64,000 bases of DNA from Saprospiraceae bacterium (GCA_016715965.1 JADJXG010000001.1:997501-1061500), one strand, 5' to 3'. Shown: positions 42,873 to 51,918, numbered from the stretch's first letter. The notes: generated by a model not told the origin, from the sequence alone. Translations and numbers: made by a program.

Positions 42873-44020
42873 TGCCATCTGTCATCATCCTTGGACCGGC
42901 ACATCCTCTGCGTGGAGGTCTGGCCTCATTTGACGAAAGGCTGGCCAGAGAATGGCAACAACAAGCCTGGAATACGTCCATTTGGACCTTCTCATTGCAA
43001 TACCCAGGATTCTTATTTCCCGGAACCACCCAATACTCCGATGAACCGGCTCCGGAGAATCTCAACATCAGAGTGGTCATCAACTCAGTGAATCCCTTCA
43101 ATTGGTACAAGGTAGGTAAAGATCTAAAACGCCTAAAACCTGATCTGATCATCGTGCGTTATTGGCTGCCTTTTATGGGGACCTGTCTTGGGACCATCCT
43201 GAGAATAGCCAAATCAAATGATCACACCAAAATAATTTGCATTGCCGACAATGTGATTCCCCACGAAAAACGTCCCGGTGATCGCGCTTTTACGAAATAC
43301 TTTTTAAAATCCGTAGATGCTTTTATTACAATGAGTGAAAAAGTAAAAATGGATCTGCGTATTTTCGAACAGGAAAAAAAAGCGGTGGTGGTGGATCATC
43401 CTTTGTATGATAATTTTGGTGAAAAGTTGGATAAACGAGAAGCCCGCAAACATCTGAATTTGCAGGAAGACCATCCGTTGGTATTGTTTTTTGGTTTTAT
43501 TCGAAAATACAAAGGTTTAAACCTGCTTTTGGAAGCATTCGCCAAAGAGCCTCTTCGTTCTTCAGGAATTCGTTGTCTTGTTGCGGGAGAATTTTATGAA
43601 GATGAAAAACCCTATCTTGAAACAATCAAAAAGGAAGGTATCGAAAAAATAATTCTGATGCACACCCAATTTATTTCCGATAGCGAAGTAAAGTATTACC
43701 TCAGCGCTGCTGATGTGGTCGTGCAACCCTACATCCACGCTACACAAAGCGGGGTCACTCCTTTGGCCTATCATTTTGAAAAACCCATGATTGTTACCAA
43801 CGTAGGAGCTTTGCCCAGACTCGTCCCTCACGGCAAAGTTGGTTTGGTTTGTGAACCCAATTCTGATTCCATTTCATCCGCGATTATCGATTTTTTTGCA
43901 GATGATGTAGATCGATTTACATCCCATTTATTGGAAGAAAAAAAGAAGTTAAATTGGACCACGCTGGTGGAGACCATCAAAAAATTGTACCATGATCTGG
44001 AGAAGCAAAGCACCATTTAG
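42872..44020 (+). CDS. Family 4-type glycosyltransferase
   Basis: GT-B fold protein of 382 residues. The N domain begins VIILGPAHPLRGGLASFDER with a Gly-rich loop. The C domain has LVLFFGFIRKYKGLNLLLEAF, SAADVVVQPYIHATQSGVTPLAYHFEKPMI and VGLVCEPNSDS, the family-4 (Glycos_transf_1) pattern around the donor site. It lies between the GT2 gene and the heptose kinase gene, overlapping the latter by 29 bases. A role in building a heptose-containing surface glycan is inferred from context. Confidence 0.85.
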   Translation: MPSVIILGPAHPLRGGLASFDERLAREWQQQAWNTSIWTFSLQYPGFLFPGTTQYSDEPAPENLNIRVVINSVNPFNWYKVGKDLKRLKPDLIIVRYWLPFMGTCLGTILRIAKSNDHTKIICIADNVIPHEKRPGDRAFTKYFLKSVDAFITMSEKVKMDLRIFEQEKKAVVVDHPLYDNFGEKLDKREARKHLNLQEDHPLVLFFGFIRKYKGLNLLLEAFAKEPLRSSGIRCLVAGEFYEDEKPYLETIKKEGIEKIILMHTQFISDSEVKYYLSAADVVVQPYIHATQSGVTPLAYHFEKPMIVTNVGALPRLVPHGKVGLVCEPNSDSISSAIIDFFADDVDRFTSHLLEEKKKLNWTTLVETIKKLYHDLEKQSTI

Positions 44021-45020
44021 ATTAGGGCTTGCGGGTGGAGGCACGGATGTCAGTCCCTATAGTGATCTGTTCGGAGGAGCTATATTGAATGCCACGATAT
44101 CCCTGTACGCACACAGCAGCATTGAACCCATCGATGAACCAAAAATAATTTTTGATTCCATCGATCAACAAAAATCTTTGGTGTTTGATTTAGGAGATCA
44201 TGTCAATGTGGATCAAGGTCTCAGCTTACAATGCGGATTGTACAATCGACTCAGAAAGGAGGGCCTAATCGGCAACCAGGGATTCAGGTTGACAACATCC
44301 ATGGATGTGCCTGCCGGAAGTGGACTTGGGACTTCTTCTACACTGATGGTTTCTATGTTGAAGGCATTTTCTGAAATGCTCAATATTCCTTTTGGAGATT
44401 ATGATCTTGCTCATTTGGCTTTTGAAATTGAGAGAATTAATTTAGGACTCGCGGGCGGTAAGCAAGACCAGTATGCTGCTACTTTCGGGGGTGTCAACTT
44501 TATGGAATTTAATAAAGCCGATCAGGTCATCGTCAATCCTCTCCGTATTAAATATGAATACATCAACGAACTGGAAAATAATTTGATCCTGTATTTTACA
44601 TCATCCAGTCGAAGTTCTTCACAAATTATCAGTGAGCAACAAAAAAATGTTTCCGATAACAAAGAAAGTAGCATAGAGGCGATGCATCAATTGAAAGAAC
44701 AAAGCCGCATGATGAAAAATGCTTTGCTCAAAGGAAAACTCCACGAGATCGGAGAAATTCTTGATTTTGGATTTCAGCAAAAAAAGAAAATGGCAGACAA
44801 TATCAGCAATGATCGTCTGGATGAAATTTACGACGCTGCCAAAAAAGCAGGAGCGAGTGGCGGTAAAATTTCCGGAGCTGGCGGAGGTGGATTTATGTTT
44901 TTTTATTGTCCGCGCAACAGCAGATACAAGGTCATTGAAACTTTGACACAGTTTGGCGGTTATTTTTTAAAATACCAGTTTACACCACAAGGCGCAAGAA
45001 GCTGGAAAATGAATACCTAA
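43992..45020 (+). CDS. hddA: D-glycero-alpha-D-manno-heptose 7-phosphate kinase (GHMP kinase)
   Basis: Phosphorylates D-glycero-D-manno-heptose 7-phosphate at C1 using ATP, the step specific to the GDP-heptose branch. The 342-residue GHMP kinase begins RSKAPFRLGLAGGGTDVSPY. It carries the ATP-binding motif PAGSGLGTSSTLMVSML and the C-terminal GGKISGAGGGGFMFFY loop. GLAGGGTDV with the GLAGGKQDQYAATFGG block is typical of HddA and its relatives. The flanking GmhA and HddC-GmhB genes confirm the pathway. The start overlaps the preceding gene by 29 bases. Confidence 0.92.
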   Translation: MIWRSKAPFRLGLAGGGTDVSPYSDLFGGAILNATISLYAHSSIEPIDEPKIIFDSIDQQKSLVFDLGDHVNVDQGLSLQCGLYNRLRKEGLIGNQGFRLTTSMDVPAGSGLGTSSTLMVSMLKAFSEMLNIPFGDYDLAHLAFEIERINLGLAGGKQDQYAATFGGVNFMEFNKADQVIVNPLRIKYEYINELENNLILYFTSSSRSSSQIISEQQKNVSDNKESSIEAMHQLKEQSRMMKNALLKGKLHEIGEILDFGFQQKKKMADNISNDRLDEIYDAAKKAGASGGKISGAGGGGFMFFYCPRNSRYKVIETLTQFGGYFLKYQFTPQGARSWKMNT

Positions 45021-45023
45021 ATT

Positions 45024-45596
45024 ATGGATCAAATTAAAAACATCATTCTGGAATCGATCCGAATTAAAAACATCCTCTCCGGGGATGCCGGCACGCTTTC
45101 TAAAATCAAGGAAGCTTCGATTGCAGTCTTACATTCTTTACAACAGGGAGGAAGAATCTATTTTTGCGGAAATGGTGGTAGTGCTGCGGATGCTCAACAT
45201 CTCGCTGCAGAATTTTCCGGTAGATTTTACACAGACCGAAAAGCCCTTCCGGCCGAAGCGCTTCATACCAATACATCTTATTTGACCGCAGTAGCAAATG
45301 ATTACAGCTACGATGTCGTTTACTCCAGATTGATTTCCGGTATCGGCAGACCCGAAGATGTTCTGGTGGGAATAAGTACTTCTGGTAATTCAAAAAATAT
45401 TGTCCTTGCTTTGCAGGCCGCAAATGAAATTGGCATCAAAACCATTGCGCTAACCGGTAGTAAAGGGGGTATGATGAAAGACCATTGCAGCATTTGGATT
45501 CCAGCACCATCGGACGATACACCAAGAATTCAGGAATGCCATATTCTGATCGGACACATCATTTGTCAATGGGTAGAAGAAAACTATTTTGTATAA
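45024..45596 (+). CDS. gmhA: Sedoheptulose 7-phosphate isomerase
   Basis: SIS-domain enzyme converting D-sedoheptulose 7-phosphate to D-glycero-D-manno-heptose 7-phosphate, the entry step of heptose synthesis. The 190 residues contain IYFCGNGGSAADAQHLAAEFSGRF, TAVANDYSYDVVYSR, GISTSGNSKNIVLAL and QECHILIGHIICQWVE, which are GmhA hallmarks. It starts 3 bases after hddA and is followed after 15 bases by the HddC-GmhB fusion. Confidence 0.95.
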   Translation: MDQIKNIILESIRIKNILSGDAGTLSKIKEASIAVLHSLQQGGRIYFCGNGGSAADAQHLAAEFSGRFYTDRKALPAEALHTNTSYLTAVANDYSYDVVYSRLISGIGRPEDVLVGISTSGNSKNIVLALQAANEIGIKTIALTGSKGGMMKDHCSIWIPAPSDDTPRIQECHILIGHIICQWVEENYFV

Positions 45597-45611
45597 ATTC
45601 CTGTAATACGA

Positions 45612-46862
45612 ATGAATGAATGCATCATTCTGGCCGGTGGTTTTGGAACAAGGCTGGCCCATCTGATTCCTGAACTTCCAAAATGTCTGGCACCAGTCGG
45701 TGAACGTCCATTTTTACATGCCCTATTGCATTACCTCCAGTTACAGAATATAAATCACTATGTATTTTCATTGGGATACAAATCAGATCTTGTGATCGAT
45801 TATGTTCGCAGGAATTTTGAAGATTTAAAATGTAGTTTTGTCGTTGAAGAACAAGCCCTGGGTACTGGTGGCGCTATCCAGAAAGCCATTCAACAATGTC
45901 GGTCTGACCATGTATTTGTAATCAATGCAGATACTTTTTATCCCGTTGAACTAAATCCACTATATCAATTTCACACTGCCAAGAATGCCAACATAAGTTT
46001 GACACTCAAACCCATGATTTTTCCCCATCGGTATGGCACGGTTGAGATTGATATTCATCAAAAAGTAAGCCGTTTTCATGAAAAAAATGAAATTAATTAT
46101 GGTTTGATCAATGGTGGAATATATTTGATCTCCAAATCATGGTTCCTGTCATTGAGTTTACCTGAAGTGTTTTCTTTTGAAAAAGATCTATTGGAAAAAG
46201 AAAACTACCAACAGGCTCTTTTCGCCCAAGTAAATGACTTACCATTCATCGACATTGGTGTTCCGGATGACTATGCACGTGCTGAAGAGTTTCTATCAAA
46301 GAATCTCAATTACAAACCGCAAATAAAAAATCTCTTTCTGGACAGAGATGGCGTCATCAATGTATTAAGACCCAATGATTATGTCAAGAACTTCGAAGAA
46401 TTTAGATTCAGGGATGAAGTATTGGAAGAATTACATTTGATTGCTCCTGGATTTGAGAAAATATTTGTGGTGACCAACCAAGCGGGCATAGGAAAGGGAT
46501 TAATGACTGAAGTAGATTTGCAGAATATCCATGATGTCATGGAAGAGATTCTTGAATTTTTTGGAGTTCGCTTTGCAAGAATCTACCATTGTCCTCATAC
46601 CAAAGAATTGGATTGCATTTGTCGCAAACCGAAAGCTGGAATGTTGGATCAGGCAAAAATGGACTTTCCGGATATGCTTTTTGCAGAATCCTTGATCATC
46701 GGTGACAGTAACACAGACATGCTCATGGGACGATCCAGAGGAATGAAGACGGTGGCTTTGGGATCAAATTTTAGCGACGAACAAGGAAATCCAACACAAG
46801 ACCATGTGGTGGAAAGTCTTAAAGAATTTAGAGAAAATATTTTAGCCCAATTTGTAAAATGA
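45612..46862 (+). CDS. hddC-gmhB: Fusion: heptose 1-phosphate guanylyltransferase (HddC) + heptose 1,7-bisphosphate 7-phosphatase (GmhB)
   Basis: Two enzymes in one 416-residue chain. Residues 1-230 are a nucleotidyltransferase (ILAGGFGTRLAHLIPELPKC, VINADTFYP, LINGGIYLIS, FIDIGVPDDYARAEEF) that would load GMP onto heptose 1-phosphate. Residues 240-416 are a HAD phosphatase of the GmhB type: FLDRDGVINV with the nucleophile Asp, VVTNQAGIGKGLM, and the zinc loop CPHTKELDCICRKPKAGM, then IIGDSNTDMLMG. The phosphatase must act before the transferase, so the fusion joins two consecutive steps. The stop overlaps the queE start (ATGA). Confidence 0.92.
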   Translation: MNECIILAGGFGTRLAHLIPELPKCLAPVGERPFLHALLHYLQLQNINHYVFSLGYKSDLVIDYVRRNFEDLKCSFVVEEQALGTGGAIQKAIQQCRSDHVFVINADTFYPVELNPLYQFHTAKNANISLTLKPMIFPHRYGTVEIDIHQKVSRFHEKNEINYGLINGGIYLISKSWFLSLSLPEVFSFEKDLLEKENYQQALFAQVNDLPFIDIGVPDDYARAEEFLSKNLNYKPQIKNLFLDRDGVINVLRPNDYVKNFEEFRFRDEVLEELHLIAPGFEKIFVVTNQAGIGKGLMTEVDLQNIHDVMEEILEFFGVRFARIYHCPHTKELDCICRKPKAGMLDQAKMDFPDMLFAESLIIGDSNTDMLMGRSRGMKTVALGSNFSDEQGNPTQDHVVESLKEFRENILAQFVK

Positions 46863-47497
46863 AAAGCTATTCTGTCAAAGAAATATTTTTGACCTTGCAA
46901 GGTGAAGGTGCTCAATCCGGAAGGGCATCTGTTTTCTTGCGTTTTGCAGGATGTAATTTATGGAGTGGCAGAGAAGAAGATCGAAGTTCTGCGGTTTGTA
47001 AATTTTGCGATACTGATTTTGTGGGAACAAACGGCACACTGGGTGGAAAATACAAAAACGCAGATCTGCTTGCAGACCAGGTGAACGCTTTGTGGCCTGA
47101 TGAATCCCAAAAACATAAATACATCGTATGCACCGGAGGAGAGCCCTTGTTGCAATTGGATGAATATCTAATCAAAGCCTTGCACCAAAAAGGATTTGAA
47201 GTGGCCATCGAAACCAACGGGACCATCGTAGTGCCGGAAGGAGTAGATTGGATCTGCATGAGCCCCAAACCAAATACTGATATTGTGGTAAAATCCGGTC
47301 ACGAACTCAAGTTTGTCTATCCACAACCAGACTTGTCTCCTGAAAATTTTGAGCAATTAAATTTCCAGCATTTTTTTATCCAACCCATGGATGGACCGGA
47401 TATCAAAGTCAATATAGAAAAATCCATTGCATTTATCCACCAAAATCCTCAATGGAGACTGAGTTTGCAAAGTCATAAGATGATTGGAATTAGGTAA
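46859..47497 (+). CDS. queE: 7-carboxy-7-deazaguanine synthase (radical SAM)
   Basis: Radical-SAM enzyme that contracts carboxytetrahydropterin to 7-carboxy-7-deazaguanine in queuosine synthesis. The protein is 212 residues. It starts VKEIFLTLQGEGAQSGRASVFLRFAGCN, in two blocks (LTLQGEGAQSGR and FLRFAGCNLW). The 4Fe-4S cysteines are spaced CX14CX2C, an alternative known in QueE instead of CX3CX2C. CTGGEPLLQ (GGEP SAM motif) and VAIETNGT follow. It overlaps the heptose fusion gene by 4 bases (ATGA), so it is translated from the heptose operon message although the pathways are unrelated. Confidence 0.95.
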   Translation: MKSYSVKEIFLTLQGEGAQSGRASVFLRFAGCNLWSGREEDRSSAVCKFCDTDFVGTNGTLGGKYKNADLLADQVNALWPDESQKHKYIVCTGGEPLLQLDEYLIKALHQKGFEVAIETNGTIVVPEGVDWICMSPKPNTDIVVKSGHELKFVYPQPDLSPENFEQLNFQHFFIQPMDGPDIKVNIEKSIAFIHQNPQWRLSLQSHKMIGIR

Positions 47498-48000
47498 GTT
47501 GCAGGTTCCATTTTAAATTTAAATTGCACCCTTTTAGTTGGATTTCCAAAAAATGTTTGCTCATATTATTGAAGATACAATTGCAGAATTAAATAAATAA
47601 AAGGTGATAATTATGGTTTATAAAACTTAGCAATTGATGACAATTTCTTTTACTTTTAAATTTGTGCTAGGAATTATAACTACTTCAGAAAATCGTGATC
47701 AAACTATTTATCTGGAAGATTCTTATCATCTCCTTCAATACAGAAAAATGATTCAAATATTTCATGGTGCATTTCAGTATGAGCAATGAATTCATATCAA
47801 TAAATTCTATTCTCCAACATTAATAATCACTTGGTCTGAAATCTGAGAAAATTGAATTTCAAAATTTGATTCCCATAAAGCAGCGTTGCGCTATCGCCGG
47901 TACTCTTATAAAATGAAATTGAATGAAACATTCGCAGGTGGAAATTCCTGTGTTGTTATTATCGAATAAATTATCTTTGAACCACGAAAATAAAAAGCGA
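47498..48000. other. Gene-free, AT-rich interval
   Basis: No gene, hairpin terminator or clear promoter is recognised in these 500 bases. The frame of the beta-helix gene is open upstream to 47923, but the signal peptide starts at 48001. Confidence 0.5.
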
Positions 48001-49527
48001 ATGAAAGCAACATTTACCCCTTTTTTTTACGTTATCCTACTTTTTGTTCTCGGTATATACTATGTCTCAGCCACCAACTACCACGTGTCAATTACCGGCA
48101 ACGACAGCAACAACGGTCTGACCGTTTCCACTCCTTTGCGGACCATCCAGGCTGCCACCAATAAAGTCAGAGCGGGTGACAGCGTGCTCGTGTACAATGG
48201 AAATTATACCGGATTTGACCATCGCGACAAACAAAATGGACTAGCCGGAAGACCAATCGTTTATTTTGCCATGGGTGACCGGGTAATCATCACCACGGCC
48301 TTGTACCGCAACAATGGAATCAATATTGAAAACAACGACTACATCCACATCATTGGATTCAAAGTGAGAAGAATGCTGCAGGAAGGCATTCGCGCTGTGT
48401 ACGCCAACCATGTCAGCATTTTATACAATGAATGCGACAGTTGCTACCGCGGAATATTTACGGGTTACACGGACGATCTTTTGGTCGAGCACAATGTTTG
48501 CAGCAGATCCCACGGAGAACACGGCATCTATGTTTCCAACAACAGTGATCGTGCTGTGGTGAGATACAATTCCTGTTCTTTCAATAAAGCGAGTGGAATA
48601 CAGTACAACCCCGATCTCAGTAGCGGCGCACCTGGGTACAGCGAGGACGCGGATATTTCTTACAACATCGTTTTTGAAAACAAGAGAGGGGCTGGCTTAA
48701 ACTTACAAGGATTGAGCCGCGCACTGGTCACAAACAATCTGATTTACAACAACCATGAAGCTTCGGGAATTACCTTATTTCATGGCGACGCTTCCAAAGG
48801 ATGTACGGATGTAAAAGTATTCAACAACACCATTATTGTACCAGCCGATGGACGTTGGGGAATTCATGTCATTGACGATGCTGAAAGAATCCAGATTTTC
48901 AACAATGTGATTCTAAATTTTCATCCGTGGAAAGGGGCCATTGCCTTACAAAAAAACGGTTTCGTTCAAAAGGAAATCATCAGTGACTACAACTATGTAA
49001 GCGACAAATTCTGTGATATCGATGACGGTTGCAGCAAAACGCTTTCCTTCTGGCAATCGCTTGGGTATGATCTTCACTCATTGAAAGCTCTGATGGACCA
49101 ATCCCTGGTATTTGTAAATTTTAACAACAAAAATTACAAGGCTTCGGCCAACTCTCCGCTCTTGGATGCAGGCACTGATTGGGTCGCCCCCCATAGCATG
49201 TCGGATTTAGTGGGGATTTCAAGACCTCAAGGCAGTGCTTATGACATTGGCTGTTATGAAAAAGTTTCCATTTCTTTTGTAGAGGATCCTTCCTCCGCAA
49301 GCCAGAACGCTATCTATGGACTTTTTGGTTGGGCATCATTTGAAAGTTTGATTGGAGACCAGCCAACTTCCAAATGGATGCTGTTTGATATCAATGGCCG
49401 ACCCATCCATCCAAATCAATCTGATCCCAGGAAACTAAATCTAAATCCTGGAATTTATATTTTGAAACAATTGCCCAATGGTGCTGAGCAATCAAAAACC
49501 TATTTTCTGTACCATCTGACACCTTAA
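48001..49527 (+). CDS. Secreted right-handed beta-helix (pectate-lyase-like) protein with T9SS-type C terminus
   Basis: The chosen ATG opens a signal peptide (MKATFTPFFYVILLFVLGIYYVSA); an earlier ATG at 47923 would put it inside the protein. Residues 25-90 are the DUF1565-like cap (YHVSITGNDSNNGLTVSTPLRTIQAA). Residues 90-330 hold parallel beta-helix coils with repeated NN and YN steps (VSNNSDRAVVRYNSCSFNKA, LVTNNLIYNNHEASGI, VKVFNNTIIVPA). The last ~60 residues (WMLFDINGRPIH...LNLNPGIYILKQL) resemble a T9SS type A sorting domain. Such proteins bind or cleave polysaccharides; no catalytic residues can be assigned. The coding sequence uses more C-ending codons than the surroundings. Confidence 0.85.
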   Translation: MKATFTPFFYVILLFVLGIYYVSATNYHVSITGNDSNNGLTVSTPLRTIQAATNKVRAGDSVLVYNGNYTGFDHRDKQNGLAGRPIVYFAMGDRVIITTALYRNNGINIENNDYIHIIGFKVRRMLQEGIRAVYANHVSILYNECDSCYRGIFTGYTDDLLVEHNVCSRSHGEHGIYVSNNSDRAVVRYNSCSFNKASGIQYNPDLSSGAPGYSEDADISYNIVFENKRGAGLNLQGLSRALVTNNLIYNNHEASGITLFHGDASKGCTDVKVFNNTIIVPADGRWGIHVIDDAERIQIFNNVILNFHPWKGAIALQKNGFVQKEIISDYNYVSDKFCDIDDGCSKTLSFWQSLGYDLHSLKALMDQSLVFVNFNNKNYKASANSPLLDAGTDWVAPHSMSDLVGISRPQGSAYDIGCYEKVSISFVEDPSSASQNAIYGLFGWASFESLIGDQPTSKWMLFDINGRPIHPNQSDPRKLNLNPGIYILKQLPNGAEQSKTYFLYHLTP

Positions 49528-49699
49528 AATTCAATGCTCAATTCCATCGAACTTTCCAGTTTTTGATCATCGATTGGTTTTTAACTCTATGAGCTTCCTT
49601 GATTGTCTGAGAAGTTTCAAAAATGGGAATTAAAGAGGTAAATTGCGGATAAACAAAATCTTAACATTTACTCCCTCAAGGCATAAGCCCAAAAAGCTT

Positions 49700-49707
49700 T
49701 AGCTTTG
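49700..49707 (+). promoter_or_regulatory. Candidate -7 box TAGCTTTG of the ATP synthase operon
   Basis: Exact TAnnTTTG, 28 bases before the atpB ATG. No -33 TTG is visible at the usual spacing. Confidence 0.5.
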
Positions 49708-49735
49708 CACGGTTTTTTGAAAAAGGGTCTGTCCC

Positions 49736-51061
49736 ATGATGAAACAATACCTAACATTTTTACTATTTGCAGTGATCTCCCTAGGGCGAATCAGTTCGCA
49801 AAATGCTGATCATCAACATGATTCTCACCATCACGACCACCATCATCACGATGGTCACGACCACCCCGCGCACTCCCACCCCGCTGAAAATGCCAATCAT
49901 CCAAAAGCTGCAGATCACAATGATCACAGCGCTTTTGATCCAAAAAGTACCGCTTTCCATCATATTTCTGATCTAAATGTTTACAACATTGGACCCTGGA
50001 ATATTCCTCTTCCCTGCATTCTTTACGCCCCATCTCAAGGCTGGTCTGTTTTTTCTTCCGGAAAATTTGGCATCGACAACGCCCACCATGGATCCGGACA
50101 TTATGCAATCGACCGATACGTGCTCAATGCCGGTAAAGTCATGAGAATCACTGAACCATCCTTTCCGATTGGCAAGGTTGAAATTGGACCATTTACTGCT
50201 GTGGAGACCGAAGAAAATGGTAAGAAAAAATACATCGATCAGGTGGTTTATCAGGGTACTCCTTTAAATCTTGAAAAATCAAGTACCGCAGATGGCGGAA
50301 TTTTTGAAGGTGGAATCACCGGTTTTTATGACCTGTCCATTTCGAAAAATGTCTTTGCCATGTTGTTGGTGATTGGCTTACTCTCCTGGTTGTTTATTGG
50401 CATGGCCCGTCAATACAAGCGCGCTCCGGGTACTGCCCCAAAAGGAGCTCAAAAGCTTTTCGAACCCATTATACTTTTTCTTCAAGATGAAGTAGCAAAG
50501 CCTTTTTTGGGAAATAAATACGCCAGATTTATGCCTTTGCTTTTGGCTATTTTCTTTTTTATTTTGGGATTGAATCTTTTTGGACAAATTCCCTTCCTGG
50601 GTTCAGCCAACGTAACCGGAAATCTCGCTGTCACCATGGTATTGGCGATTCTTGTGTTTATAGTCGTCAACCTCAATGGCAACTGGCATTACTGGCAACA
50701 CATTCTGTGGATGCCGGGAATTCCTGCAGCTGTTAAAATATTTGTTCTGACCCCGGTAGAAATACTTGGCGTCATCATCAAACCCGTGACCTTGATGCTG
50801 CGACTTTTTGCCAACATCACGGCAGGTCACATGGTGATCACCATTTTTATTGGTCTGATCTTTATTTTTGGAAAATCCGGAGAAAGTCCGGGGGCAGCCT
50901 ATGGTGCTTCCATCGGATCCGTATTGTTAACTTTGTTTATGATGGCCATCGAATTGTTGGTGGCATTTATTCAGGCTTATGTGTTTACTTTATTGACCGC
51001 TTCTTACATTGGAGCTGCCACTGAAGATCACCACCATGGTCACGAAGAAATGAGTCATTAA
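49736..51061 (+). CDS. atpB: F0F1 ATP synthase subunit a with exported His-rich N-terminal extension
   Basis: Membrane stator subunit that forms the proton half-channels against the c-ring. The C-terminal ~240 residues carry the helices, including MLRLFANITAGHMV with the essential Arg (near residue 356) and the last helix IELLVAFIQAYVFTLLTASY. The N-terminal ~200 residues are unusual for model organisms: a signal peptide (YLTFLLFAVISLGRISSQ), then a His/Asp-rich tract (HDSHHHDHHHHDGHDHP), then a soluble beta-rich segment. The C terminus is also His-rich (EDHHHGHEEMSH). At 441 residues it is much longer than E. coli AtpB (271). It is the first gene of the atp operon. Confidence 0.95.
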   Translation: MMKQYLTFLLFAVISLGRISSQNADHQHDSHHHDHHHHDGHDHPAHSHPAENANHPKAADHNDHSAFDPKSTAFHHISDLNVYNIGPWNIPLPCILYAPSQGWSVFSSGKFGIDNAHHGSGHYAIDRYVLNAGKVMRITEPSFPIGKVEIGPFTAVETEENGKKKYIDQVVYQGTPLNLEKSSTADGGIFEGGITGFYDLSISKNVFAMLLVIGLLSWLFIGMARQYKRAPGTAPKGAQKLFEPIILFLQDEVAKPFLGNKYARFMPLLLAIFFFILGLNLFGQIPFLGSANVTGNLAVTMVLAILVFIVVNLNGNWHYWQHILWMPGIPAAVKIFVLTPVEILGVIIKPVTLMLRLFANITAGHMVITIFIGLIFIFGKSGESPGAAYGASIGSVLLTLFMMAIELLVAFIQAYVFTLLTASYIGAATEDHHHGHEEMSH

Positions 51062-51096
51062 TTAATTATTTATAAACCATATTAAAATTTGAAATT

Positions 51097-51303
51097 ATGG
51101 GAGGTTCAATTGTAGCTATCGGAATGGGTCTTGCAGCGATTGGTGCAGGAATCGGAGTGGGTACGATCGGAGGTAAAGCGTTGGAAGCGATAGCTCGCCA
51201 GCCTGAGGCCATCGGTGATATCCGCGCCAATATGATTCTTACTGCAGCGCTGGTAGAGGGTGCGGCTTTGATCGCCATCATCCTTGCTTATCTCGTGGCT
51301 TAA
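51097..51303 (+). CDS. atpE: F0F1 ATP synthase subunit c
   Basis: Proteolipid of the rotor ring: two helices joined by the conserved polar loop ARQPEA. The ion-binding carboxylate is Glu54 in ALVEGAALIAI. The residues after it are Gly-Ala rather than Ser-Thr, which argues for proton and not sodium coupling. The 68 residues are a normal length. It lies 35 bases after atpB and is followed by a terminator-like hairpin. Confidence 0.96.
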   Translation: MGGSIVAIGMGLAAIGAGIGVGTIGGKALEAIARQPEAIGDIRANMILTAALVEGAALIAIILAYLVA

Positions 51304-51316
51304 AACTATTTGATTC

Positions 51317-51359
51317 GAACAGGGTGCAGAACGGTTGGTTGCTGTACCTGTTCTTTTTT
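51317..51359 (+). terminator. Hairpin with T6 tract between atpE and atpF (possible partial terminator)
   Basis: GAACAGG (51317-51323) pairs with CCTGTTC (51347-51353), with more pairing inside (TGCAG/CTGTA), and is followed by TTTTTT. It lies within the operon and could reduce transcription of the downstream genes relative to atpB and atpE, fitting the high copy number of subunit c. Confidence 0.65.
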
Positions 51360-51390
51360 AAAACGATTATCGCATTAAGTAAAACAATAT

Positions 51391-51918
51391 ATGGAATCAT
51401 TCATCCTGTTGCTTTCGATGGATTTCAGTCCGATCAAACCCAATTTTGGTTTGCTTCTCTGGACAGTAATCGTCTTCCTGATTTTTTGGCTAATCATTGG
51501 AAAACTTGCCTTCAAACCCATTATCCAGGCGCTCAATGAGCGTGCAGATCACATACAGGATTCACTCAACGCGGCAAAAACAGCCCGTGAGGAAATGAAA
51601 AATCTGATCTCTGAAAACGAAAGAATCAGTGCTGAGGCCAGAGAAGAAAAAATGAGAATCATCCGGGACGCCAAAGAATCTGCCAACAGCCTGATCGCTG
51701 AAGCAAGAGAAAGGGCCAAGGAAGAAGCACAGAGAATCGTCACCAATGCCAAAAACGACATAGAAACTGCAAAAAAGGCAGCATTGGTGGATGTAAAAAA
51801 TCAGGTAGGTGCAATGGCTGTAGACATTGCTGAAACTGTTATCCGCCAAAAATTAGGCAACGATGCAGAACAGCAATCTTATATCAAGCGCCTTGTGGAT
51901 GAAATCAAAGTCAATTAA
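51391..51918 (+). CDS. atpF: F0F1 ATP synthase subunit b
   Basis: Peripheral stalk subunit of 175 residues. One membrane helix (FGLLLWTVIVFLIFWLIIGKL) is followed by a long charged coiled coil (AREEMKNLISENERISAEAR, then RERAKEEAQRIV). The C terminus (AVDIAETVIRQKLGND) contacts delta. The start at 51391 adds a short N-terminal stretch before the helix; MDFSPIKPNFG at 51418 is an alternative start. It is followed by atpH after 12 bases. Confidence 0.94.
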   Translation: MESFILLLSMDFSPIKPNFGLLLWTVIVFLIFWLIIGKLAFKPIIQALNERADHIQDSLNAAKTAREEMKNLISENERISAEAREEKMRIIRDAKESANSLIAEARERAKEEAQRIVTNAKNDIETAKKAALVDVKNQVGAMAVDIAETVIRQKLGNDAEQQSYIKRLVDEIKVN

